Of a stretch of DNA of 48,016 bases, positions 28,182-37,363 are shown in pieces. Position 1 is the stretch's first letter; every line of letters starts with the position of its first letter. Source of the DNA: Saprospiraceae bacterium (GTDB lineage: Bacteria > Bacteroidota > Bacteroidia > Chitinophagales > Saprospiraceae); NCBI GenBank assembly GCA_020631235.1, contig JAHDHQ010000032.1:1-48016 (forward strand), written 5' to 3'. The notes under the pieces are model-generated. The model did no database searches, was not told where the DNA came from, and was given only the letters and a program-made list of their open reading frames with translations. The translations under genes were made by a program, and so were the position numbers.

Positions 28182-28659
28182 TGGTGGTTTGCCAGCATGG
28201 ATTGAAGCTGGTTTGAAAACCGAAGAGGTAAAGCAGTATGAACATAAAACGAAATCTAAGTATATAGCATCTTATGACCAGTCTTTACGAATAGACTATC
28301 ATCAAATTTGTCAAAATATTACTCTTGAAAAATTTCAAGTAATCGATGCAAGATCATCAGGAAGATTTACCGGCATTGAAGCAGAACCCAGAAAATCACT
28401 GATGAGTGGCTCCATCTCAAATTCTAAAAATATACATTATAAGCAAGTTCTAGATCAAGGCAAATTTAAACCTGCGTCACAGTTGATTAAGTTATTTAGT
28501 GGTCACTTTAGTCGAGAAGAGGAAGTGGTTTATAGCTGTGGATCTGGAATGACTGCCTGTATTGTATTATTAGCAGCTTACGTTAGTTATAATAAAAGTT
28601 TGTCTGTCTTTGATGGATCTTGGACAGAATATGCGACTAGACAAGGATTGCTAAAATAA
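27832..28659 (+). CDS. Thiosulfate/3-mercaptopyruvate sulfurtransferase (two rhodanese domains)
   Basis: 275 aa. Domain 1 covers about 1-125 and lacks a catalytic Cys, as usual; domain 2 covers about 150-275 with YSCGSGMTA and active-site Cys236. The CGSG(V/M)TA loop is the 3-mercaptopyruvate sulfurtransferase type seen in SseA. IDARSSGRF and GSISNSKNI match the second-domain substrate segments. It moves sulfur from 3-mercaptopyruvate or thiosulfate to a thiol acceptor in the cytoplasm. Its 5' half is duplicated at 24865. A strong terminator follows the stop. Confidence 0.93.
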   Translation: MHKDIVEVKWLKEHYLESKLVIIDASPKAMVTKPDYNPPNQAIPGSLPINIKQDFADASSQWPNTTPSKEAFEKTCQQLGITNKDHIIIYDSLGIYTSPRIWWLFKVMGHEQVSVLNGGLPAWIEAGLKTEEVKQYEHKTKSKYIASYDQSLRIDYHQICQNITLEKFQVIDARSSGRFTGIEAEPRKSLMSGSISNSKNIHYKQVLDQGKFKPASQLIKLFSGHFSREEEVVYSCGSGMTACIVLLAAYVSYNKSLSVFDGSWTEYATRQGLLK

Positions 28660-28694
28660 AAAAAGCGTTTAGAGGAAATCTAAACGCTTTTTTT
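28658..28694. terminator. Bidirectional rho-independent terminator
   Basis: Perfect 10-bp stem AGCGTTTAGA (28664-28673) and TCTAAACGCT (28679-28688), loop GGAAA, flanked by an A-run before and a T-run after. It works in both directions and separates the sulfurtransferase gene from the convergent TPR gene. Confidence 0.9.
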
Positions 28695-28712
28695 AAAATT
28701 TAATTATGCTAA

Positions 28713-29999
28713 TTATTGTTTAGATAATTCATCATATTTCTTAGCATACATTTCAGATTTTTCAAGATCATTTAATCTTGCATAAATCTCTTTCAATGCA
28801 ATGATAGTATTTAAATCACTTGAGTTTCCTGCTTCTGCCTTTACGAAATATGGCAATGCTTTTGAAAACATTGCATCCATTTCCTTCTTTAAAGCATCAT
28901 ACTTAGCAATACCTGGCTTGGTGTAATCTTCACCTAATTTATTAAGCGCTGGAACCATGTCGGCTGCTTGGTTATAATACATTTGACCTACACCGTAGTT
29001 GGCTTCGAAGTTATTTGCATCCTTAACTAAGGCTTGCTCATAGTAAGACATTGCTTCATTTTGATACTTTTCTGCATCTGCAGTATTTTCGTCTTTTCTC
29101 GCTTGCTGCGCTAACTGGTCATAAACATTTCCAGTGGTATTGTATACAGAAATATTATCTGGTTCAGCTGCAATCGCGGCCTTTAATTTGTCAGTTAACA
29201 CGTTTAATTCTCCAGCTTGTAAATAGTGATTGATTTCAGAAAATAACAATCCAGAATCATCAGGGAACAACTCTCTACCTTTTTGTAAAAACTCAATTGC
29301 ATTGCCATCACCAGCTTTAGATGCTATACTGTATAGACCTTCGTAAACAAATGGTTCTTCAGAACCTTTCTCATATAATTGCATCAAGAAAGGCTTTACA
29401 TCAGCATCAGCCACTTCATCACTATAATAACCACTTACGGCAGAATAAAGCAACTGCTCATCCATTAAACTTCCTTCAGCTAGTCTACTAGACTCTCCCA
29501 TCTCACCTAAAAATTTTGATAAAGAAATACTAGAGCTAAAGTTTTGAAAAGCGGAAGTATAATTTTGATCTTGATAGGCAAAAATTCCATAATTATTTAA
29601 ATGGTTTTCCGTCTCTGCTAAGGTTTTAAGTGCATCTTTTTTGTCTGCTTTTTTCTCAGCTAAACCAGCAGCTTTCATTAAAGCTTCACTAGCTTGAGCA
29701 GCAGCATCAGGTGTAGAAAGCACGGCAGCTGGATCTAAGGTTTTTGTTTTAAACCCTTCGTTAGCTAATTCATTAAAAATTTTACCTTTTGTAATTAATG
29801 CAGAAGCGTTGCTAGCCATACCGCTGTCACTTAATGCTTCGATGATAGCTGTTTTAGCAGCATCAAGCGCTCCTGTATTACTTTGATCCAAGTAATATTT
29901 TTTAAGTTGTTTTTTCGCTTCTTTCAAAGATTGGTCTGCTTGCGCATTTAATGTCCCTGCAACAAATAGGAAACAACAAGCGTACAATAAATATCTCAT
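28713..29999 (-). CDS. Secreted or periplasmic TPR protein
   Basis: 428 aa with a signal peptide (MRYLLYACCFLFVAGTLNAQA). The body is alpha-helical and Ala-rich, with TPR-like repeats; clear ones include the segment around AEPDNISVYNTTGNVYDQLA and the following DANNFEANYGVGQMYYNQAA. C-terminal TPR-like helices hold SSDLNTIIALKEIYARL. TPRs mediate protein contacts; the partner is unknown. Homologous-looking proteins are common near Bacteroidota gyrA, but that is from memory and untested here. The gene is downstream of gyrA on the same strand with 171 bp between and its own -7 element. Confidence 0.8.
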   Translation of the reverse strand: MRYLLYACCFLFVAGTLNAQADQSLKEAKKQLKKYYLDQSNTGALDAAKTAIIEALSDSGMASNASALITKGKIFNELANEGFKTKTLDPAAVLSTPDAAAQASEALMKAAGLAEKKADKKDALKTLAETENHLNNYGIFAYQDQNYTSAFQNFSSSISLSKFLGEMGESSRLAEGSLMDEQLLYSAVSGYYSDEVADADVKPFLMQLYEKGSEEPFVYEGLYSIASKAGDGNAIEFLQKGRELFPDDSGLLFSEINHYLQAGELNVLTDKLKAAIAAEPDNISVYNTTGNVYDQLAQQARKDENTADAEKYQNEAMSYYEQALVKDANNFEANYGVGQMYYNQAADMVPALNKLGEDYTKPGIAKYDALKKEMDAMFSKALPYFVKAEAGNSSDLNTIIALKEIYARLNDLEKSEMYAKKYDELSKQ

Positions 30000-30060
30000 A
30001 AGATTTTTGTGTTTTTCAATTAAATAATAGATACTGGGTTTTTCTATTGCAAAATTTATG

Positions 30061-30068
30061 CAAATATA
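30061..30068 (-). promoter_or_regulatory. Probable -7 element for the TPR gene
   Basis: Reads TATATTTG on the minus strand, identical to the -7 element seen before the tRNA-Glu and DEAD-box genes. It would give a leader of about 55 nt. The -33 region is poor (CTTG near 30091). Confidence 0.5.
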
Positions 30069-30137
30069 GTGTTTGACTTGAAAAACTCAGCAAGTGTACT
30101 CTTTCTAAACCTTTCATAGTCAAAATCTATCTATAAG

Positions 30138-30168
30138 TTAACGTTAATAAACTTTATTAAAACGTTAA
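30138..30168. repeat. Inverted repeat between gyrA and the TPR gene
   Basis: TTAACGTT then AATAAA, and TTTATT then AACGTTAA about 1 bp away, pair as a stem with a two-base bulge. It lies just after the gyrA stop. No T-run follows on the minus strand, so it may be a protein-binding site or a stabilising 3' hairpin. Confidence 0.4.
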
Positions 30169-30170
30169 GA

Positions 30171-32636
30171 TTATTCTTCTTCATCAGCACCACCCCCTTT
30201 AATTACAGCGATATCCGCTATATTATCATTTTTTCTAAGGTTGATAAGCTTCACACCTTGTGTCGCTCTATTTTGAACTTTAATATCTGCTACACTCATG
30301 CGGATAATGATTCCATCTGTGGTGGTGATTAATATATCATCTTCGACAGCCACTTTTTGTATGGTTACTACAGATCCAGTTTTATCACTGGTCTTCATAT
30401 TGATTACACCTTTCCCACCACGTTTGATGATCGAATAATCGTCAAAAGATGATCGTTTTCCGATTCCTTTCTCAGAAATGACAAGAATTGTTCCATCATC
30501 GATAGCCGGATCATGGGAAATCATACCTACGATCTCATCTTTAGTTTTATCGAGATTCATGGCTTTAACACCTGCAGCATTTCTACCCATATTACGTACA
30601 TCTTTTTCGCTAAAATGGATGGCTCTACCTAACTTGTTGGCTATTAAAATATTCTGATTACCATCGGTCATTTTCACTTGTAACAATTGATCCCCTTCAT
30701 TGATGGTGATGGCATTGATTCCATTTGTTCTAGGTCTAGAATATGCTTTGACACTTGTTTTCTTGATTAAACCATTTTTCGTGACAAAAATTAAAGAATG
30801 GGAATCTAAAAATGCTTCATCTGTTAGATCTTTAATCAAGATGTATGCCTTGATATTATCATCTTTTTCAATGTTGAGGAAATTCCGTATTACACGTCCA
30901 GTACCGATTTTACTTCCTTCAGGTATTTCGAATACTCTTAACCAGAAGCATCTTCCTCTTTCAGTAAATAGTAATAAATAATTATGATTGCTGGCACTAA
31001 ACATATGATCTATCATATCGGACTCTCTAGTCTTACTGCCTCTCGATCCACGACCACCTCTACCTTGTGCCTTAAATTCGTTAGCTTTTGTACGCTTTAT
31101 GTATCCCATAGAAGAAATAGTAACAATCACTTCTTCATTTGGAATCATGTCCTCGATGTTTATTTCACCATCAGCATAAGAAATTTCGGTTCTTCTTTCG
31201 TCACCGTATTTATCTTTCAGTTCTGCTAATTCTTCCTTAATGATGGTTCTTTGGCGACCTTCATTTGCAATAATATCTTTATAGTCTTCTATTTTCGCTT
31301 TTAACTCTTCATACTCATCACGTAATTTATTCATTTCGAGACTAACGAGTTTAGCCAACCTCATTTCTAATATTGCTTTAGCTTGAATTTCAGATAAACT
31401 AAAAGCCTTTATGAGTCGTTCTCTAGCTTCATCGACTGTTTTAGAAGATCGTATGATTTTTATAACTTCATCTAAATTGTCGATTGCGATGATTAAACCT
31501 TCTAATATATGGGCTCGCTCTTCCGCTTTCCTTAAGTCGTATTGAGTACGTCTAACTACAACTTCTAACCTAAACTTGATAAACTCTTCGATCAGTTGTT
31601 TTAGGTTCAATGTCTGGGGACGTCCGTTCACTAGTGCCACATTATTTACCCCATAAGATGTTTGTAACTGAGAATATTTGTAGAGCTTACTTAAAACAAC
31701 ATTGGCCATAGCATCTTTCTTAACCTCTACGACTATTCTCAATCCATTCCTGTCAGATTCATCTCTGATGTCACTAATGCCTTGTATTTTATCTTCATTG
31801 ACTAAATCAGCGATTTTCATCACTAAGTTGGCCTTATTTACCCAGTAAGGTATTTCATTTATAATGATGACTTCTCTACCGTTAGGCTTAGATTCTATTT
31901 CAGCTTTTCCCCGAACAACTACTTTTCCTCTTCCTGTACGCAATGCCTGACGGACGCCTTCCATCCCGTAAATAATACCTCCAGTTGGAAAATCAGGTGC
32001 CTTAACGTATTCTATTAATTGTTCTATGTCTATTTCTGGATTGTCAATGGTGGCTGTAACACCATCTATCACTTCTGACAAGTTATGCGGGAGCATGTTT
32101 GTTGCCATACCTACGGCGATACCTGATGCTCCGTTAATAAGCAGATTAGGTAACTTTGTAGGTAATACGGTAGGTTCTTCTAAAGAATCATCAAAATTTA
32201 AAGAAAAGTCAACAGTCTCTTTATTGATATCAGCTAAGATTTCATCGCTGATTTTTTCCAATCTAGCTTCCGTATATCTCATCGCGGCTGGACTATCTCC
32301 ATCCATGGATCCGAAGTTTCCTTGACCATCAACTAAGGGATATCGTAATGACCAATCTTGAGCCATCCTTACCATAGAGTCATACACAGAAGTATCACCA
32401 TGCGGGTGGTATTTACCTAAAACCTCACCCACAATACGTGCAGATTTTTTATGTGCTTTATTATTGGTTAGTCCTAGTTCTGACATCCCATATAACACCC
32501 TTCTATGCACAGGTTTTAAGCCATCACGTACATCAGGCAAAGCTCTGGAAACAATAACAGACATTGAATAATCAATGTATGCTGACTTCATTTCATCTTC
32601 TATGTTAATAGGAATTATTCTTGCGTTTTCTGCCAT
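30171..32636 (-). CDS. gyrA: DNA gyrase subunit A
   Basis: 821 aa. Breaks and rejoins DNA in negative supercoiling, with GyrB. The catalytic Tyr121 lies in [10 protein letters not shown]; the quinolone region is [10 protein letters not shown] at 77-86, with Thr82 and Asp86 in the places of E. coli Ser83 and Asp87. Thr at the first site is found in natural enzymes and does not itself prove resistance. The C-terminal half forms the DNA-wrapping beta-pinwheel, and a GyrA-box-like QGRGGRG is seen, which marks gyrase rather than ParC. It ends in an acidic ADEEE tail. gyrA starts 30 bp after the stop of the arylsulfotransferase-like gene, so it may share its transcript. Confidence 0.97.
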   Translation of the reverse strand: MAENARIIPINIEDEMKSAYIDYSMSVIVSRALPDVRDGLKPVHRRVLYGMSELGLTNNKAHKKSARIVGEVLGKYHPHGDTSVYDSMVRMAQDWSLRYPLVDGQGNFGSMDGDSPAAMRYTEARLEKISDEILADINKETVDFSLNFDDSLEEPTVLPTKLPNLLINGASGIAVGMATNMLPHNLSEVIDGVTATIDNPEIDIEQLIEYVKAPDFPTGGIIYGMEGVRQALRTGRGKVVVRGKAEIESKPNGREVIIINEIPYWVNKANLVMKIADLVNEDKIQGISDIRDESDRNGLRIVVEVKKDAMANVVLSKLYKYSQLQTSYGVNNVALVNGRPQTLNLKQLIEEFIKFRLEVVVRRTQYDLRKAEERAHILEGLIIAIDNLDEVIKIIRSSKTVDEARERLIKAFSLSEIQAKAILEMRLAKLVSLEMNKLRDEYEELKAKIEDYKDIIANEGRQRTIIKEELAELKDKYGDERRTEISYADGEINIEDMIPNEEVIVTISSMGYIKRTKANEFKAQGRGGRGSRGSKTRESDMIDHMFSASNHNYLLLFTERGRCFWLRVFEIPEGSKIGTGRVIRNFLNIEKDDNIKAYILIKDLTDEAFLDSHSLIFVTKNGLIKKTSVKAYSRPRTNGINAITINEGDQLLQVKMTDGNQNILIANKLGRAIHFSEKDVRNMGRNAAGVKAMNLDKTKDEIVGMISHDPAIDDGTILVISEKGIGKRSSFDDYSIIKRGGKGVINMKTSDKTGSVVTIQKVAVEDDILITTTDGIIIRMSVADIKVQNRATQGVKLINLRKNDNIADIAVIKGGGADEEE

Positions 32637-32666
32637 CCTTAAACTCTTATGTTTTTAAATTTTAGC

Positions 32667-34310
32667 TTAATGCTTTATGATTTTATCTGCTTGGATAAAA
32701 CGATCGTTCTTAAATTGTATATAATAATATCCTTGCGGATAGGTATGCATATCTATTTTCAAAAATTCACTTGATTGGATATTTGTTTTAAAAAGTAATT
32801 GTCCTTGAGCGTTTAAAATACTTATTGTATTTGTGCTTGGTGAACTAAATTTTATCTCTAAGAAATCTTCAACTGCATGATTAAAAACAACATCTTTAAG
32901 TAAGCTCGTATCTTCTGTATCTACAGAAAAACACTCATAATCTAAAGGGTCGAATTCTATAGGTGTAGTGCTGATCAGTGTTTTATTTTCAAAAGCTGGA
33001 TAATCTATCCCATACCTGTAAGCCCGAAATAAGGTATTACCAGCTGCAGTATTTCCTTGGCTTATGATGCCTCCAGATGACACTGGAGATATATATTCCC
33101 AAACAATATCATTATCAGCTGTCAATTCAAATATTTGCCCCCTATCAGCCGAGCATACTAAGGTGTTTCCATTTCCTAATCGTTGCACACCTGACATTCT
33201 ACTCGAGAAGAAAAATGCTTCATCGCCATCGCCATATACCCATTCAAAATCTATGGGGCCAAAGGCTTGTTCTCCTATTATCTCATAATTCCCATCAGAA
33301 TCAAGTGGCAGTGCTATTTCTATAACTTCACTATAATCAGGTCCAATGCGTGATGTACCATTATTATATAAAATTATATTTCCAGCGCCTTCTAAACCGT
33401 CAACTATCCAATTTGCATCATGTTGTCCAAAAGAAACTTTGTCCATTTCTGATCCTCGCTGGTAGGTTTGTGGATTTCCCCATCGATATAGAAAGTCTCC
33501 TCCATGACCAGCATTACCTCCTTCAGACAATGCAGCTTCAGAAGTAGTTGTAGAATGATCGATGATCCAGATTTCACTCATGCTCCTACTGCTCAATAAA
33601 ATTTGATCTAAATGTGGATTATAGTCTATGGAATTACAATGTATAATATCTACGGTTTGTTGAGTACTATAATTTAGATCAAGTTTGCGAAAATTATCCG
33701 AAATATTTCCAAATGTCACCAACTCAGGAAAACGATCTTGAACAACATGATCTCTTAAGCTCCAAGTCCATACTGTATTTATTTCATCAGTGCCTATTGG
33801 CTTTATTTCGACAACCTTTTCTAACCAAATACCATCTTCTGTAAGCAGTTCGGGGTCTCTACCTAACTGGACTGCTTCCTCATATAAAACTCTATCCCAG
33901 GCAAGCACTAGTATATTCCCATTTGGAAGTATTTCTAAATCATGGTGTTGATGCTCAAATTCATTTGAAAACCTGTATGACCATATCAATTCACTATCCC
34001 AGTTATAAATCTGAACTAATCCTCCACTGCCACCACCATTAAACGCAGAATTGGTTCGGCCAGCTCTTAACAATCTCCCATCTTCTAATAAATAAGTCAC
34101 CATTCCAGGTTGTGAATTCAGTGACCACTTATGGACTTTTAAACCGCAATTATCGATTAGAAATACTTCATTACTAAAGCCAGCTATAAGTGTATATCCT
34201 TCGTATGATTCTTCCGAATAATTAAATAACCCCACTGTTTGATCTTGAGCTAAAATGCTCAAAAACGGTAGATTAAGAAATATACAAATGGTAAGAATAA
34301 TAGTGCGCAA
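32667..34310 (-). CDS. Arylsulfotransferase (ASST)-like secreted protein with T9SS tail
   Basis: No ATG lies near the start of this frame. The frame opens at TTG 34346, but that codon overlaps a promoter-like TATCTTTG; TTG 34310 gives a clean signal peptide (RTIILTICIFLNLPFLSILAQ) and is preferred, giving 547 aa. The body resembles the ASST beta-propeller family: HHDLEILPNGNILVLAWD, a GQHDANWI block, and FNGGGSGGLVQIYNW. The last 70 residues match a T9SS sorting domain (YPQGYYYIQFKNDRF...). The catalytic His of the family is probably among the conserved His residues here but cannot be assigned. True sulfotransferase activity is unproven; many relatives have only the fold. Confidence 0.75.
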   Translation of the reverse strand: MRTIILTICIFLNLPFLSILAQDQTVGLFNYSEESYEGYTLIAGFSNEVFLIDNCGLKVHKWSLNSQPGMVTYLLEDGRLLRAGRTNSAFNGGGSGGLVQIYNWDSELIWSYRFSNEFEHQHHDLEILPNGNILVLAWDRVLYEEAVQLGRDPELLTEDGIWLEKVVEIKPIGTDEINTVWTWSLRDHVVQDRFPELVTFGNISDNFRKLDLNYSTQQTVDIIHCNSIDYNPHLDQILLSSRSMSEIWIIDHSTTTSEAALSEGGNAGHGGDFLYRWGNPQTYQRGSEMDKVSFGQHDANWIVDGLEGAGNIILYNNGTSRIGPDYSEVIEIALPLDSDGNYEIIGEQAFGPIDFEWVYGDGDEAFFFSSRMSGVQRLGNGNTLVCSADRGQIFELTADNDIVWEYISPVSSGGIISQGNTAAGNTLFRAYRYGIDYPAFENKTLISTTPIEFDPLDYECFSVDTEDTSLLKDVVFNHAVEDFLEIKFSSPSTNTISILNAQGQLLFKTNIQSSEFLKIDMHTYPQGYYYIQFKNDRFIQADKIIKH

Positions 34311-34343
34311 AAGCAAAGGGATTGTTTCTGTTTTAAAGTGGAT

Positions 34344-34351
34344 CAAAGATA
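34344..34351 (-). promoter_or_regulatory. Possible -7 element for the ASST-gyrA unit
   Basis: TATCTTTG on the minus strand, an exact TAnnTTTG match. It is used here to prefer the TTG start at 34310. Confidence 0.4.
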
Positions 34352-34519
34352 CTAAAATTTGATATATATGTACCTAAAAGTCTGTCTTTTGTCCCCATAA
34401 TTGCTTGGATAGACACGCTCATTTTAAAAGAGATAAATATTGGGCAATTATAGGCTTAAAATGAACCTTTTGCCAGAATATTTCTTAGTACTTTTATACA
34501 AAGTTTTAAACGGCAAAAA

Positions 34520-35254
34520 ATGGAACACAATCAAGTTCGACCTTATCAACACTCAGATACAAGTAAGAAGCAAGAAGTGACGTCAATGTTTGACAAGATT
34601 GCTCCTTTTTATGATTTTTTAAATGGTTTGCTTTCTGCAGGGATTGATTCCATATGGAGAAGAAAAGCTATAAAGACATTAACAGCTAAAAATCCAAAAT
34701 CACTATTAGACATTGCTACTGGTACTGCTGATTTAGCTATAGAGGCAAATAAACAGCTTGCCCTTACAAAAATAGTGGGATTAGATATCTCTCCTGGGAT
34801 GATCGAAATTGGAAATAGAAAGATTAATAAAAAGGGATTATCAAACATCATTTCTTTAGAGGTTGGAGATTCTGAAAACCTACATTATTCATCAGGCAGT
34901 TTCGATGTTGTGACTGCAGCATTTGGAGTAAGAAATTTTGAAAATTTAAAGGCAGGTTTATCAGAAATGTATCGTGTTTTAGCGGATGATGGACAAGTTT
35001 TAATTCTGGAATTTTCAAGGCCCACAATATTTCCATTCAAACAACTGTTTAATACTTACTTTAAGTACATTTTACCAACCATAGGAAAAGTAACATCTAA
35101 AGACCCAAAAGCATACAAATATCTTTATGAATCGGTACAACTATTTCCGGATTATGATGAATTTGCAAGTATTTTAGAAGAAATTGGATTTAAGAAAGTA
35201 ACATGGAAAGCCCTAAGTTTAGGAATATGCACAATATATCATGCCGAAAAATAA
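34520..35254 (+). CDS. ubiE: Demethylmenaquinone methyltransferase
   Basis: 244 aa. Methylates demethylmenaquinone with S-adenosylmethionine as the last step of menaquinone synthesis (ubiquinone is not expected in Bacteroidota). Motifs: MFDKIAPFYDFLNGLLS at 23-39, the SAM-binding LLDIATGTADLAIEA, and AAFGVRNFENL with VLILEFSRP, the UbiE/MenG signature blocks. The porT gene begins inside its last codons. The start ATG follows AAACGGCAAAAA. Confidence 0.95.
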   Translation: MEHNQVRPYQHSDTSKKQEVTSMFDKIAPFYDFLNGLLSAGIDSIWRRKAIKTLTAKNPKSLLDIATGTADLAIEANKQLALTKIVGLDISPGMIEIGNRKINKKGLSNIISLEVGDSENLHYSSGSFDVVTAAFGVRNFENLKAGLSEMYRVLADDGQVLILEFSRPTIFPFKQLFNTYFKYILPTIGKVTSKDPKAYKYLYESVQLFPDYDEFASILEEIGFKKVTWKALSLGICTIYHAEK

Positions 35255-35949
35255 TCCTAATATGCATAGGATTTTATTTATTTATTGGTTCTACACAGGC
35301 TCAATTTAAGGCGGCTGGAAATTATAATTTTATGGATTTTCAAAGTAAACCCTACTATTTTGGGATTACTTTTGGAATTAACAATGGTACATATAAGGTA
35401 AACCGCAGTAAAAACTTCATAAATAATGATAGTATTTCTATTGTGACTGGTTTAAAAGACCCTGGATTTAACATTCATCTGATAGCAAACATAAAAATTG
35501 GCGATTACTTTGATTTCAGGTTATTACCAGGTTTTTCGTTTATGGAACATACTATTCAATATACTGGAACAAGATCTAATGAATACACCAAAAGACTCGA
35601 ATCAGTCAATTTTGAAACACCCCTACTCATCCGATTTAAATCAGCTCCCTACAAAGATAAAAGAGCCTTTGTTGTAGCGGGTGTAAAATACAGCTACGAT
35701 GTAGTTAGTAATTCAAGGGTTAAACAAGATGTTGCAGCTGAGTTAGTACAAATATCTCCTCATGATTTTCAAATTGAATTTGGAGCAGGCATGCAGTTCT
35801 TTTTTCCTTACTTTATATTTTCACCTGAAATCAAGTTTTCACAAGGCATAAGTAATAGACATATCTTTAAGGATGGTTTAAACGAGTCTAGGATTTTAGA
35901 CGATATCTTGTCACAGATATTTACTATTTCCTTTCATTTTGAAGGGTAA
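35227..35949 (+). CDS. porT: PorT-family outer membrane protein of the type IX secretion system
   Basis: 240 aa from ATG 35227, overlapping ubiE by 28 bp; the frame could also start at 35203. The N-terminus MHNISCRKIILICIGFYLFIG...TQAQ is a signal peptide. Matches to PorT include YYFGITFGINNGTYKV, FRLLPGFSFMEHTIQY, a TPLLIRFKSAP-like block, and FSPEIKFSQGISN with a C-terminal aromatic ending (FHFEG). It is a beta-barrel needed for T9SS, which exports the tailed proteins of this window. ubiE followed by porT is, to my knowledge, a recurrent Bacteroidota pair. The stop abuts the convergent DEAD-box gene without a gap. Confidence 0.88.
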   Translation: MHNISCRKIILICIGFYLFIGSTQAQFKAAGNYNFMDFQSKPYYFGITFGINNGTYKVNRSKNFINNDSISIVTGLKDPGFNIHLIANIKIGDYFDFRLLPGFSFMEHTIQYTGTRSNEYTKRLESVNFETPLLIRFKSAPYKDKRAFVVAGVKYSYDVVSNSRVKQDVAAELVQISPHDFQIEFGAGMQFFFPYFIFSPEIKFSQGISNRHIFKDGLNESRILDDILSQIFTISFHFEG

Positions 35950-37176
35950 TTATCTTCGTTTTTTATGTTTATAAGATCCTTTGTTTCGGGATTTTCCGCG
36001 GAAGTTACCTTTTTTTGAAGATCCTCTTGTATTCCATTCTGGACCTATACCTATTTCTTCAGGTAATGGAATTTTGATCACATCCATCTCGATCAGCTGC
36101 TCTATCTTACTAAACTTATACATATCCTCTGGATTAATCAAAGTAATGGCAACACCAGAGCTTTGAGCACGTCCTGTCCTACCAATTCTATGCACATAAT
36201 CTTCCGCATCTCCTGGAACGTCATAATTGATCACTAAATCGATACCTTTTATATCAATACCACGGGCCAAAACATCAGTGGCCACTATGACTCTTGTTTC
36301 TTTAGATTTAAATTTTCTCAAAGCCATTTCCCGTTCCTTTTGCTGTAAATCTGAAGATATTGCTTGTACTTTATAACTACTTCCTTGTAAGACTCTAACT
36401 ACATCTCTTACTTTCTTCTTAGTTGAAGAAAATATGATTATACTTTCATAACTGTCTTTGGCGTCTATTAGATGCTTTACTAAAGGTGCCTTTTGTTCTT
36501 CATGGGCCAGATAAGCAGCTTGTAATACACCTTTCGCGGGTTTGGAAATGGCCAAGGCTATTTCTTCCGGGTTAATCAATATGGTTTTAGCTAATTGTTT
36601 GATTTTAGGTGGCATAGTTGCGCTAAACAAAAGGGTTTGACGATCTTTTCCGCAATAACTCACTATTTTTTTGATGTCTTCAAAAAATCCCATATCCAAC
36701 ATTCTATCCGCCTCATCTAAAATCAAACACTGAATACTCTTAAAGTTGACGTAGCCCATATTTAGATGCGACAATAGTTTTCCAGGGGTTGCTACAATAA
36801 TATCTGTTCCTTGTTTTAATGCTTTCTTTTGAGCAGTAAATTCTTGACCATCGCCTCCTCCATATATGGCAATAGAACTCAAATTTACAAAGTAAGCAAA
36901 GGCTTGAATTTGTTGTTCAATCTGAATAGCTAATTCTCTGGTGGGGGCAATGACAAGTGCTCCTGTTTTGTCAGATGATTTTGCAGCTAGTTTTTGTAAG
37001 ACAGGCAAAATAAAAGCTGCCGTTTTACCTGTTCCTGTTTGCGCGCAGGCTAGTAAATCTTTATTGTCTAAAATGATGGGAATAGCCCCTTCTTGAATCG
37101 GAGTTGCCGTCTCAAAACCCATATATCCAAGAGCCTCTAATAGAGCTTCATTTAAGCCCAGTTCTTTAAATGTCAT
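35950..37176 (-). CDS. DEAD-box RNA helicase, RhlE type
   Basis: 408 aa. Motifs in order: Q motif near GFETATPIQ, Walker A AQTGTGKT at 45-52, PTRELA at 78-83, DEAD at 154-157, SAT at 185-187, and HRIGRTGR in the second RecA domain. ATP-dependent unwinding of RNA for ribosome or decay work. The C-terminus is short and basic, with Gly, Arg and Lys repeats (GSSKKGNFRGKSRNKG...), a typical RNA-binding tail. RhlE rather than CsdA is suggested by length. Its promoter lies just past a structured element in the 3' region of the upstream gene. Confidence 0.95.
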   Translation of the reverse strand: MTFKELGLNEALLEALGYMGFETATPIQEGAIPIILDNKDLLACAQTGTGKTAAFILPVLQKLAAKSSDKTGALVIAPTRELAIQIEQQIQAFAYFVNLSSIAIYGGGDGQEFTAQKKALKQGTDIIVATPGKLLSHLNMGYVNFKSIQCLILDEADRMLDMGFFEDIKKIVSYCGKDRQTLLFSATMPPKIKQLAKTILINPEEIALAISKPAKGVLQAAYLAHEEQKAPLVKHLIDAKDSYESIIIFSSTKKKVRDVVRVLQGSSYKVQAISSDLQQKEREMALRKFKSKETRVIVATDVLARGIDIKGIDLVINYDVPGDAEDYVHRIGRTGRAQSSGVAITLINPEDMYKFSKIEQLIEMDVIKIPLPEEIGIGPEWNTRGSSKKGNFRGKSRNKGSYKHKKRR

Positions 37177-37264
37177 ACTTATGCACTAGTTCTTTTAAAT
37201 CGACTTCATTGTCAATTTATCGTTTTCTCTTATACTGAAGTGTCGAAAGAAAAGAATTAAAACA

Positions 37265-37272
37265 CAAATATA
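37265..37272 (-). promoter_or_regulatory. Probable -7 element for the DEAD-box gene
   Basis: TATATTTG on the minus strand, directly next to a T8 run that ends the upstream structured element. It gives a leader of roughly 80 nt. Confidence 0.5.
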
Positions 37273-37357
37273 AAAAAAACTCCTTCGTCAGTCTACTTGG
37301 GTATCGATATGTCCATGGGAATCACTACATATCTTTTTCATCCGACCTCTGAAGGAG
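37272..37357 (-). terminator. Structured terminator or small RNA candidate
   Basis: On the minus strand CTCCTTC (37357-37351) pairs with GAAGGAG (37286-37280), followed directly by T8 (37279-37272). Inside the long loop a second stem GATATGT (37333-37327) pairs with ACATATC (37312-37306). It starts 7 bases after the stop of the T9SS gene at 37364. It would terminate that gene, or it may be an independent RNA; loops this long are unusual for a simple terminator. Confidence 0.5.
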
Positions 37358-37363
37358 CCATAG

